DNA from: Campylobacter sp. RM16189
GTDB taxonomy: Bacteria > Campylobacterota > Campylobacteria > Campylobacterales > Campylobacteraceae
DNA: 64,000 bases
Reading direction: 5' to 3'
Assembly (NCBI RefSeq): GCF_012978815.1
Contig: NZ_LIWR01000005.1
Location: 62,001-126,000, forward strand
Shown here: one piece after another, positions 56,821 to 64,000 of the stretch
Numbering within the stretch: the stretch's first letter is position 1
Layout: every line of letters starts with the position of its first letter
Made by a program: the position numbers and the translations under genes
Notes under the pieces: model-generated
What the model was told of the DNA's origin: nothing
Databases searched by the model: none
The model's input: the letters and a program-made list of their open reading frames with translations, nothing else

Positions 56821-58086
56821 ATGTTTTATTTGGAAATAGAAGGAAATAGTAAATTAAGCGGAGAGGTCGCTATAAGCGGTGCTAAAAACGCGGCATTACC
56901 GCTTATAGCATCAACGTTGATAATGAAAGATGATGTAGTACTAGAAAATATCCCAAATGTTGCAGATATAAAGACTCTTGCGACTTTACTTGTAAATTTA
57001 GGTGCGAGGTGCGATTTTTTAGACTCTCATATACTAAAAATCAATACAAACAATATAAACTCTACTAAGGCAAACTACGATATAGTCCGTAAAATGCGCG
57101 CTTCCATCTTGGTTCTTGGACCCTTACTAGCCAGATTTGGACATTGCGAAGTAAGCTTGCCCGGAGGTTGCGCCATAGGCCAGCGCCCGATAGATCTGCA
57201 CTTAAGCGCACTTGAAAAGATGGGTGCAAATATCGAAATAAAACAGGGCTATGTAGTAGCTACCGCGCCAAATGGCTTGCACGGAGCCGATATTGTATTT
57301 GACAAGATTACAGTTACAGGAAGTGAAAATATCATAATGGCGGCCGCCTTAGCGCACGGCACCACACGTCTTACAAACGTAGCAAAAGAGCCTGAGGTAG
57401 TGCAGCTATGCGAGGTTTTAGCAGATGCCGGAGTGTATATAGAAGGAATCGGGACTAATGAACTTACTATTAAGGGCACGGGCCAAAACCTCATAACCTC
57501 TAAAAATATAAGAGTAATTCCAGACAGAATAGAGGCTGGCACCTACCTTTGCGCAGGTGCTATTACAAATTCTAAAATCACAATAACAAATGCCAATGCA
57601 AATCACCTAAAGGCTATATTAACCAAATTTAACGAGATGGGCTTTGGCATAGAGATTAATGATGACAAGATAACTATATTTCCTGCGGATAAAATAAAGC
57701 CTGTAGAGATAGTAACAACAGAATATCCCGGCTTTCCAACCGATATGCAAGCTCAATTTATGGCTCTTGCGCTAATTGCAGACGGAGTTAGTGTGATTGA
57801 TGAAAGATTATTTGAAAATCGTTTTATGCACGTAAGCGAACTTAGCAGAATGGGTGCAGATATACGTTTAAACGGGCATATCGCAAGCATATATGGAGGA
57901 GAGAAGCTAAACGCAGCAGATGTCATGGCTACTGATCTTAGAGCATCTTCAGCCCTTGTCCTCGCAGCTCTTGCAAGCGATGGAACAAGCAAGGTGCATA
58001 GAATTTATCACCTTGACCGAGGTTATGAAAATTTAGAAATAAAGCTCGCAAAACTTGGGGCTAAAATAAAAAGATTGGAAGAATAA
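56821..58086 (+). CDS. murA: UDP-N-acetylglucosamine 1-carboxyvinyltransferase
   Basis: MurA transfers enolpyruvate to UDP-GlcNAc, the first committed step of peptidoglycan synthesis. The 421-residue protein has GAKNAALP (about 20-27) and the catalytic loop GGCAIGQRP with Cys117. That Cys is the residue modified by fosfomycin, so the enzyme should be sensitive in principle. It ends two bases before moeA. Confidence 0.97.
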   Translation: MFYLEIEGNSKLSGEVAISGAKNAALPLIASTLIMKDDVVLENIPNVADIKTLATLLVNLGARCDFLDSHILKINTNNINSTKANYDIVRKMRASILVLGPLLARFGHCEVSLPGGCAIGQRPIDLHLSALEKMGANIEIKQGYVVATAPNGLHGADIVFDKITVTGSENIIMAAALAHGTTRLTNVAKEPEVVQLCEVLADAGVYIEGIGTNELTIKGTGQNLITSKNIRVIPDRIEAGTYLCAGAITNSKITITNANANHLKAILTKFNEMGFGIEINDDKITIFPADKIKPVEIVTTEYPGFPTDMQAQFMALALIADGVSVIDERLFENRFMHVSELSRMGADIRLNGHIASIYGGEKLNAADVMATDLRASSALVLAALASDGTSKVHRIYHLDRGYENLEIKLAKLGAKIKRLEE

Positions 58087-58088
58087 TA

Positions 58089-59246
58089 ATGATAGTAAAT
58101 GAAGCCTTAAAAACTATATTTGATAGTGTAAAATCGAGTAATAATAGTGAATTTGTAAGCATATCCATGGCAGTAGGAGAAATTTTAGCCGAGAATATAA
58201 TCGCCGTAAAGGATTTGCCTGCATTTGATAACTCGGCATTGGACGGCTATGCTATAAAATTTGCCGATAAAAACAAACCTCTAAAAGTTATAGACGCTGT
58301 TTTTGCAGGAGATAGCAAAGATACATCGATAAAAGATGGCGAGTGTATAAAGATAATGACAGGCGCAAAAATGCCAAAAGGTGCAGATACCGTGGCTAGA
58401 CTTGAGGATGTTATCATAGAGGATGAAAAAGTCATAGTAACCGATAAAACAAGAGCCTATGATGCATTTAGGCATAGAGGAGAAGAGGTAAAAGTAGGAG
58501 ATGAGCTTATCAGCGCAGGCACCAGACTGGCTCCAGCTCATATAATGATGCTCGCGGCTCAAGGCATCTCTCGTGTAAAAATATTGGTAAAGCCAAAAAT
58601 AGGTATTTTCTCAAGCGGAGATGAGATAATAGAGCCTTGGCAAATAGCCAATGAGAATCAAATTTATAACGCAAATGCCGAAGCAATAGCTGCCATACTG
58701 TTAAATTTCGGTTTCAAAAGTAGCTATTTGGGGATAATAAAAGATGATTTAAACGAGACTATAAATTCGTTTCAAAATGCAAATTTTGATGTGATTATTT
58801 GTTCTGGTGGGGCTAGTAAAGGTGAAGCTGACTATATGAAAACCGCTCTACTTTCGCTTGGTTTCAAAGAACTTTTTGAACATATAAATGTTAGACCTGG
58901 TCGCCCATGCAAGGCATACTCTAAAGATTCAAAATTAGTTTTTATACTTCCTGGAAATCCTATGGCAGCCTTTTTACTCGCATTTTTGCTTGTAGTGCCA
59001 TTTTTAAACGGCAAAAATTTGATGCAAGTTGAAGCGGAAGCCTATCAGGATCTAAAGATAAAGTCCGGACGTCAGAATATAGTATTAGGAACGCTAAAAG
59101 ATGGTAAATTTCATATAACAGATAACAATAAATTTGGTTCAGGTATGATATTGCCTCTAGTAAAAAGTAACGCCATCTACCTTTCTGATTTCGATCAAAA
59201 CGAGATAAAAAAAGGTGATAAGATTTTTATTTATAAAATTTCTTGA
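58089..59246 (+). CDS. moeA: Molybdopterin molybdenumtransferase MoeA
   Basis: MoeA inserts molybdenum into molybdopterin. The 385-residue protein shows LPAFDNSALDGYA (about 40-52), IMTGAKMPKGAD, and the MoaB-like core with SSGDEI and GGASKGEADY. The last four bases of the gene lie within the -35 element of the following tRNA promoter. Confidence 0.94.
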   Translation: MIVNEALKTIFDSVKSSNNSEFVSISMAVGEILAENIIAVKDLPAFDNSALDGYAIKFADKNKPLKVIDAVFAGDSKDTSIKDGECIKIMTGAKMPKGADTVARLEDVIIEDEKVIVTDKTRAYDAFRHRGEEVKVGDELISAGTRLAPAHIMMLAAQGISRVKILVKPKIGIFSSGDEIIEPWQIANENQIYNANAEAIAAILLNFGFKSSYLGIIKDDLNETINSFQNANFDVIICSGGASKGEADYMKTALLSLGFKELFEHINVRPGRPCKAYSKDSKLVFILPGNPMAAFLLAFLLVVPFLNGKNLMQVEAEAYQDLKIKSGRQNIVLGTLKDGKFHITDNNKFGSGMILPLVKSNAIYLSDFDQNEIKKGDKIFIYKIS

Positions 59247-59271
59247 CAAACGGTGATGATTTTGATAGAAT
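59243..59271 (+). promoter_or_regulatory. Sigma-70 promoter of tRNA-Gly
   Basis: TTGACA at 59243-59248 and TAGAAT at 59266-59271 are 17 bases apart, close to the sigma-70 consensus. The -35 overlaps the moeA stop. The tRNA begins 15 bases after the -10. This is the best classic promoter in the window. Confidence 0.8.
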
Positions 59272-59286
59272 TGCGACTTCTTATCT

Positions 59287-59361
59287 GCGGGAATAGCTCA
59301 GGGGTAGAGCACAACCTTGCCAAGGTTGGGGTCGCGAGTTCGAATCTCGTTTCCCGCTCCA
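59287..59361 (+). tRNA. tRNA-Gly (anticodon GCC)
   Basis: A full cloverleaf can be drawn: a 7-bp acceptor stem (GCGGGAA with TTCCCGC), a D arm with AGCTCA...GGGTAGAGC, an anticodon stem CCTT-GCC-AAGG, a T arm with GTTCGAATC, and an encoded CCA at 59359-59361. The anticodon GCC reads GGC and GGU. A T8 run follows at once and may terminate the transcript. The same T run lies at the start of the flgA frame. Confidence 0.97.
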
Positions 59362-60227
59362 TCTTTTTTTTAATCTTTTTTTCTGTATTTTTATCCGCTA
59401 ACTCTATTGCTTTAAACCCTATGTATTGCATAAATAGTGACTCTATAACCCTTAAAACATTAGGATATGATGGAAAAGATGAAGAAATTTTAAATTTAAA
59501 CGGCAATAAGGCAGCTAAAATAAGCTCAAACCGGATAGCCAGTATCGCAAAGTCTCACCTTATTAATTTTGAAGACAAAAGCGGTGGCGAGATGATTTTT
59601 GTAAAAGATTGTAGTGAGATTGAGAAACTTCAAAAAGAGTTTTTAATAGCCGTTATAAAAGAGTATCCTGATATCAAATTTATCAAATTTCCTGAAATTT
59701 CGGCACAAAACGAATTTCCTAAAGACTTCTCATCCTATAATCTAGATCAAATTTATATTAACTCTTTAAATAACTCAAAAGGAACCTTTAGAGCTATATT
59801 TAACGCAAACGGCATACAAAAAACATTTTTTTTTAGATATGAGTTTAAGGCTCTAATGCCTGTTTTAAAAGCTGTAAAAAATATCTCAATGAGGCATATT
59901 TTAGGCATTGCTGACTATAAAATGGATATGGTAAATTTTGATAATTTTTTAAAAGATTCTTTTACCAAGATTCCGTCATCAAGACTCATATCAAAACAAA
60001 ACATTAAAAATGGCGAAATTCTTTTAAAAAGACAGTTTGAGTTTTTAACTCTTGTAAAAAGAAATGATAATATTCAAGCTGTTTTAAACGATGGTTCTTT
60101 AAGTGTAGTGATAGAGGTTAAAGCTCTTGAACATGGAAATTTGGGCGATATTATCAAAGTAAGAAGCAAGGATAACAAAACTTTTTATGCTACAATCGTA
60201 TCTAAAAAACAAGCGATCATAAGATGA
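59361..60227 (+). CDS. flgA: Flagellar P-ring assembly protein FlgA, start unclear
   Basis: FlgA is the periplasmic chaperone for P-ring assembly. The frame has an N-terminal hydrophobic segment (FFLIFFSVFLSANS) like a Sec signal and a C-terminal SAF-type domain (VKRNDNIQAVL, then GDIIKVRSKDN). No ATG, GTG or TTG occurs in frame between the tRNA and this signal. The first ATG is 59421, inside the expected mature region, and upstream the frame runs through the tRNA to GTG 59253 and ATG 59256. I therefore give the first codon after the tRNA as the nominal 5' end. Start by a rare codon (ATC or ATT), or from the ATG at 59421 without a signal, are the alternatives. It overlaps ubiX by four bases. 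Confidence 0.8.
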   Translation: MFFLIFFSVFLSANSIALNPMYCINSDSITLKTLGYDGKDEEILNLNGNKAAKISSNRIASIAKSHLINFEDKSGGEMIFVKDCSEIEKLQKEFLIAVIKEYPDIKFIKFPEISAQNEFPKDFSSYNLDQIYINSLNNSKGTFRAIFNANGIQKTFFFRYEFKALMPVLKAVKNISMRHILGIADYKMDMVNFDNFLKDSFTKIPSSRLISKQNIKNGEILLKRQFEFLTLVKRNDNIQAVLNDGSLSVVIEVKALEHGNLGDIIKVRSKDNKTFYATIVSKKQAIIR

Positions 60228-60772
60228 GAAAAATTCTAGTAGGCATTAGCGGGGCAAGTGGTGTAAATTTAGGCGTTAAGCTTGCTAATGAGATAGCTAA
60301 AACAAACGAGTGTCACGTCATCATAAGTAAAAACGCTAAACTTGTGCTTGAAAAAGAGCAAAAGCTAAATTTGGCTATCAAAAATGCTAAAATTTACGAT
60401 GATAGCGATATCTCAGCCTCGCTTGCTTCAGGCTCTTTTGGTATAAAAGCTTCCATCATAGCACCCTGCTCTATTAACACGTTAGCAAAAATTCACGCAG
60501 GCTTTGCCGATACGCTTATAACTCGTGCCGCCGCAGTTGCTCTTAAAGAGCGAAGAAAGCTAATACTTGGGGTTCGCGAAATGCCTTTTTCTACCATCGC
60601 GCTTGAGCAGATGGCAAAGCTATCAAGTATGGGCGTTATCATCGCTCCTCCTATTTTGGGATATTACGCAGATATCAAAAGCGTAGAAGATATGGAGAAT
60701 TTCATCATCGGCAAGTGGCTTGACGCACTTGGCATAGAAAATCAAATTTATAAAAGATGGGGTAAAGAGTGA
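60224..60772 (+). CDS. ubiX: Flavin prenyltransferase UbiX
   Basis: UbiX makes the prenylated FMN used by UbiD-type decarboxylases, for example in menaquinone synthesis. The 182-residue protein has the flavin-binding GISGASGVNLG near the start and APCSINTLAKI (about 80-90). It overlaps flgA and coaD by four bases each. Confidence 0.92.
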   Translation: MRKILVGISGASGVNLGVKLANEIAKTNECHVIISKNAKLVLEKEQKLNLAIKNAKIYDDSDISASLASGSFGIKASIIAPCSINTLAKIHAGFADTLITRAAAVALKERRKLILGVREMPFSTIALEQMAKLSSMGVIIAPPILGYYADIKSVEDMENFIIGKWLDALGIENQIYKRWGKE

Positions 60773-61245
60773 AAAAATCTTGCATATATCCGGGAACCTT
60801 TGATCCTATCACAAACGGACATATAGACGTTATCAAGCGCGCTACGAAAATTTTTGACAAGGTGATCGTGGGCGTTGCTAAAAGCGAGAGCAAACAGCCT
60901 TATTTTAGTATCAAAAAGCGCGTTGAGATGGCTAAAATCGCAACGGCAAATTTAAAAAACGTAAGCGTGATTAGCTTTGATAACTTGCTTGTGGATTTTG
61001 CAAAAAGCCATGATATAAACATCGTTATACGCGGGCTTCGTGCGGTTAGCGACTTTGAATACGAACTTCAAATCGGCTACGCAAACGCTACTCTTTGGGA
61101 TGAGTTTGAGACGGTTTATCTCATGCCAAGCCTTAAAAACGCCTTTATATCAAGCTCTATCGTGCGTTCTGTTTTAAGGCATAAAGGCGATGTAAGCAAG
61201 CTGGTACCAAATGAAATTTTAGAAATTTTAAAGGAAAAAAATTAG
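60769..61245 (+). CDS. coaD: Phosphopantetheine adenylyltransferase CoaD
   Basis: CoaD carries out the penultimate step of coenzyme A synthesis. The 158-residue protein has YPGTFDPITNGHID with the HxGH-type motif, IVIRGLRAVSDFEYE, and the C-terminal ISSSIVR. It overlaps ubiX by four bases and is directly followed by tmk. Confidence 0.96.
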   Translation: MKKSCIYPGTFDPITNGHIDVIKRATKIFDKVIVGVAKSESKQPYFSIKKRVEMAKIATANLKNVSVISFDNLLVDFAKSHDINIVIRGLRAVSDFEYELQIGYANATLWDEFETVYLMPSLKNAFISSSIVRSVLRHKGDVSKLVPNEILEILKEKN

Positions 61246-61845
61246 ATGTATATCCTGCTTGAAGGGGTTGATGGAGTAGGTAAAAGTACTCAGATAAAAA
61301 AAGTGGCGAAATTTTATGAAAACGCCGTTATCACCTATGAGCCGGGCGGAACAGAGCTTGGCAAAAAACTAAGAGAAATTCTGCTTGGCAAAAACTCACT
61401 TAGCAAAGAGGCTGAAATTTTGCTGTTTTTAGCCGATCGTGCCGAGCATTTTGATAAGGTTATAAGCAAGAATAAGGATAAGATAATTCTAAGCGACAGA
61501 GGATTTATCTCAGGCATGGCTTATGCGATGGCAAACGAAAACCGAGCCGTCAAGGCGTGTGATGAAAGCTATATGAAAAAGCTTCTTGAATTTAACAAAT
61601 TCGCCCTGCAAGGAAATCTGCCCGATAAGATAGTGTTTTTTGAAGCGGATTTAGAGCTTTTAAATTCTCGAGTTTTTTCTCGCGGGCTTGATCATATAGA
61701 AAGTCGCGGAGCGGAGTATCTGCTAAAGGTTCAAGAGTGCATGAAGCGCGTTTTAAACTCACTTGATATAAAATTTCTAGCCATAAATGCAAGCGACGAA
61801 ATGGGCAAAATAACAAATTTGATAAAGGAATTTATAGATGATTAG
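61246..61845 (+). CDS. tmk: Thymidylate kinase
   Basis: This enzyme phosphorylates dTMP to dTDP. The 199-residue protein has the P-loop EGVDGVGKST (about 6-15), the YEPGGTELG loop and the LSDRGFISGMAY motif. It starts immediately after the coaD stop and overlaps hisS by eight bases. Confidence 0.95.
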   Translation: MYILLEGVDGVGKSTQIKKVAKFYENAVITYEPGGTELGKKLREILLGKNSLSKEAEILLFLADRAEHFDKVISKNKDKIILSDRGFISGMAYAMANENRAVKACDESYMKKLLEFNKFALQGNLPDKIVFFEADLELLNSRVFSRGLDHIESRGAEYLLKVQECMKRVLNSLDIKFLAINASDEMGKITNLIKEFIDD

Positions 61846-63073
61846 CGCATTAAGGGGTATGAAAGATCACCTGCCGCCAAGCGGGCAAACTTACGAATAC
61901 ATTATCAAAATTTGCGAAGAGGTAGCTAAAAACTACGGGTATGAATTTGTATTAACGCCGCACCTTGAGCAAACCGCGCTTTTTAGAAGAAGTGTCGGAG
62001 AAAGTAGCGATATCGTAGGAAAAGAGATGTATCAGTTTATCGATAAAGGCGAAAATGACGTCTGTTTGCGACCCGAAGGAACTGCCGGAGTCGTGCGGGC
62101 TTTTATCGAAGCGAAATTCGATAAGGCGGGAGGTGTGAGAAGATACTTTTATCACGGCTCAATGTTTCGTTACGAGCGCCCGCAAAAGGGACGCTTAAGG
62201 GAGTTTCATCAGTTTGGCTGTGAGTGCTTTAACGAACCAAGCGTCTATGAGGATGCGAGCATTATTTTGATGATAGATGAAATTTTTGCCAGACTAAACA
62301 TAAAAACCGCTCTTAAGATAAATTCGCTCGGAGATAGCGAGTGTATGCCGGCTTACCGCGAAAAACTGGTTAAATTTTTAGATGAGCATGAAGCTGAAAT
62401 TTGCGAGGATTGCAAAAGACGCAAACTTACAAATCCTATACGCGTGCTTGATTGCAAAGAGCAAAAATGCCAAGAAATTTACAAAGACGCACCTTTAATC
62501 ATAGATAATTTAAACGATGAATGCAAAGAGGACTTTAAAAAGCTACAAGAAATTTTAACTACAAACGGAGTTCAATTCGAAGTAGATCCAAGGCTTGTGC
62601 GCGGGCTTGACTACTATTGCAAGACGGCTTTTGAGTTTATCAGCAACGAGATAGGAAGCCAAAGCGCGGTTGCAGGCGGCGGCAGATACGATAAGCTGGT
62701 TGAGTATCTTGGCGGCAAATCAAGCTACGGGGTCGGCTTTGCCATGGGAGTTGAGCGCATAATGGAAATTTTAAGCTCAAGAGAAAATAGCAGCGACAGA
62801 GAAGGAATTTATATCTGTGCGCTTGATAAAGAAGGTCTTGATATCATCCATCAAGCAGGTATAAATTTAAGAAAAAAACACAAGACAAACATATCTTATG
62901 AGGCTAAAAATTTACAAAAACATCTTAAAAACGCAGACAATCTAAATGCCGAAATTTTTCTTTGCATGGGCGAAAACGAGCTTAAAGAGGGTAAAATTTG
63001 GTATAAAAATCTAAAAAATAAAGTTGAAAAGACAATAAATTTAAATGAGCTTGAAGGAGTGCTAGGTGAATAA
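61838..63073 (+). CDS. hisS: Histidyl-tRNA synthetase
   Basis: HisRS charges tRNA-His. The 411-residue protein has motif 2 (RYERPQKGRLREFHQFG), the histidine-A motif LVRGLDYY and the motif 3 region GVGFAMGVERIM. It overlaps both tmk and speA by eight bases. Confidence 0.96.
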   Translation: MISALRGMKDHLPPSGQTYEYIIKICEEVAKNYGYEFVLTPHLEQTALFRRSVGESSDIVGKEMYQFIDKGENDVCLRPEGTAGVVRAFIEAKFDKAGGVRRYFYHGSMFRYERPQKGRLREFHQFGCECFNEPSVYEDASIILMIDEIFARLNIKTALKINSLGDSECMPAYREKLVKFLDEHEAEICEDCKRRKLTNPIRVLDCKEQKCQEIYKDAPLIIDNLNDECKEDFKKLQEILTTNGVQFEVDPRLVRGLDYYCKTAFEFISNEIGSQSAVAGGGRYDKLVEYLGGKSSYGVGFAMGVERIMEILSSRENSSDREGIYICALDKEGLDIIHQAGINLRKKHKTNISYEAKNLQKHLKNADNLNAEIFLCMGENELKEGKIWYKNLKNKVEKTINLNELEGVLGE

Positions 63074-64000
63074 CTACGGTTTAAATTTATGGGGTGATTC
63101 AAATTTTATCATCGAAAACGGCAAGGTATGCATAAACAACGGCTCAAAGCCCGCTATCATAGATATCGTAAAAGACATTAGAAGCGAAGGCTATAGAGGG
63201 CCATTGCTGCTTCGCTTCCCGCATCTAATCAAAAAACAAATTCAGCAAATTTATTCAAATTTCAAATCGGCGATTAAAGAATTTGACTACAAAGGCGACT
63301 TTAACGCCGTCTATCCGCTTAAGGTAAATCAATACCCTGGCTTTGTAAAAAACCTGGTTAAGCACGGCAAAAGCTATGGATACGGGCTTGAAGCGGGCTC
63401 TAAAGCGGAACTTTTACTTGTAATGGCTTACAATAACGAAAACGCTCCGATAACGGTAAACGGCTTTAAAGATAAAGAGATGATAAATATCGGCTTTATC
63501 GCTGCTGAAATGGGTCACAACATCACTCTTACGATAGAGGGATTAAACGAGCTTGAAGCTATCATAGCTACGGCAAAAGAGCGCTTTGCGCCAAAGCCAA
63601 ACATCGGACTTCGTATCAGGCTTCATAGCTCGGGTTCGGGAATTTGGGCAAAGAGCGGTGGCATAAACTCTAAATTCGGACTAACCGCAACCGAGCTGAT
63701 TGAAGCCGTAAATTTGCTAAAAGAGGCGAATTTGCTTGATTGCTTTAATATGATTCACTTTCATATCGGCTCTCAGATAACCGAAATCCATCCGCTTAAA
63801 AAGGCGCTAATAGAAGCGGGCAATATATACGCAGAGCTTCGAAAAATGGGAGCAAAAAACCTAAAAGCGATAAATTTAGGCGGCGGTCTAGCGATAGAAT
63901 ACTCGCAGTTTAAGGAAAACTCAAGCCGTAACTACACCCTAAGCGAATACGCAAACGACGTGGTTTACCTGCTTAAAACCATCGCAAACCAAAAAAACGA
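63066..64000 (+). CDS. speA: Biosynthetic arginine decarboxylase, 3' end outside window
   Basis: The frame opens with GTG 63066 (NNYGLNLWGDSNFIIE) and stays open to the end of the window, giving about 311 codons of a protein that is normally about 600-630 residues. SpeA makes agmatine from arginine for polyamine synthesis. The PLP lysine lies in VYPLKVNQYPGFV (about residue 88), and the alanine-racemase-like barrel motifs LRIRLHSSGSG and HFHIGSQ follow. It overlaps the hisS stop, so its expression is tied to the block from flgA. Confidence 0.94.
   Translation, partial: MNNYGLNLWGDSNFIIENGKVCINNGSKPAIIDIVKDIRSEGYRGPLLLRFPHLIKKQIQQIYSNFKSAIKEFDYKGDFNAVYPLKVNQYPGFVKNLVKHGKSYGYGLEAGSKAELLLVMAYNNENAPITVNGFKDKEMINIGFIAAEMGHNITLTIEGLNELEAIIATAKERFAPKPNIGLRIRLHSSGSGIWAKSGGINSKFGLTATELIEAVNLLKEANLLDCFNMIHFHIGSQITEIHPLKKALIEAGNIYAELRKMGAKNLKAINLGGGLAIEYSQFKENSSRNYTLSEYANDVVYLLKTIANQKN

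Noticed and set aside
1-64000. CRISPR arrays, insertion sequences or prophage
   Set aside because: I saw no regularly spaced direct repeats, no transposase frames with terminal repeats, and no phage structural genes in any part of the window.

Overview
The window is a 64 kb piece of an AT-rich Campylobacter-type chromosome (Campylobacterota). Evidence: a monomeric NADP isocitrate dehydrogenase followed by mdh-sucCD-oorDABC, a hyp hydrogenase-maturation set with NikR, the run yggS/rseP/pgsA/SDR/dapA/M16/pyrD/msbA-like/cysS/murJ, the fapA-mla-ruvA-ddl block, and flgA-ubiX-coaD-tmk-hisS-speA. All are gene orders known from Campylobacter genomes. Non-jejuni traits such as the RiPP cluster suggest a species of the oral/enteric hydrogen-using group, but I cannot name it.

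Layout: (1) 1-10.5 kb, NiFe-hydrogenase maturation: a partial HydE-like gene, hypF, nikR, then nhaA and two small membrane-protein genes, then hypBCDEA. (2) 10.5-16.8 kb, envelope genes: a Gcr-type 'recombinase' membrane protein, a TauE/SafE permease, a giant AsmA/YhdP-like protein, and mltG head to head with it. (3) 16.8-25.5 kb, oxidative TCA branch from isocitrate to succinate using a ferredoxin/flavodoxin-linked 2-oxoglutarate oxidoreductase, plus a flavodoxin. (4) 25.7-28.3 kb, a small accessory island that looks like a lanthipeptide/proteusin-type RiPP cluster: a secreted NHLP-like protein, an NHLP-leader precursor with a Cys/Ser/Thr-rich tail, a GNAT, and a dehydratase-only LanM. Two of its four genes carry homopolymer frameshifts. 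(5) 28.5-40.5 kb, a housekeeping block on the minus strand. (6) 40.6-47.5 kb, fapA, an Mla/MCE lipid transporter, ruvA and ddl. (7) 47.5-52.6 kb, a broken TonB-dependent receptor, an orphan Phd/YefM-like antitoxin preceded by a perfect 24-bp palindrome, an alpha/beta hydrolase, a membrane-anchored MurF, and 788 bp with no intact gene. (8) 52.6-56.7 kb, a methyltransferase, sixA, a DUF455 protein, a rhomboid protease and an NlpC/P60 lipoprotein. (9) 56.8-64 kb, murA, moeA, tRNA-Gly(GCC), flgA, ubiX, coaD, tmk, hisS and the start of speA.

The most unusual element is the RiPP-like island. The LanM-like protein keeps the recognisable kinase-like and phosphate-elimination motifs but has no cyclase domain and a short N terminus, and no dedicated exporter or protease is visible beside it. 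Other points worth a look are flgA, whose reading frame has no ATG, GTG or TTG start between tRNA-Gly and its signal peptide; the palindrome in front of the antitoxin; and the 5' overlap of the divergent asmA-like and mltG genes.

All calls rest on reading the sequence and on memory of protein families. No database search was run.
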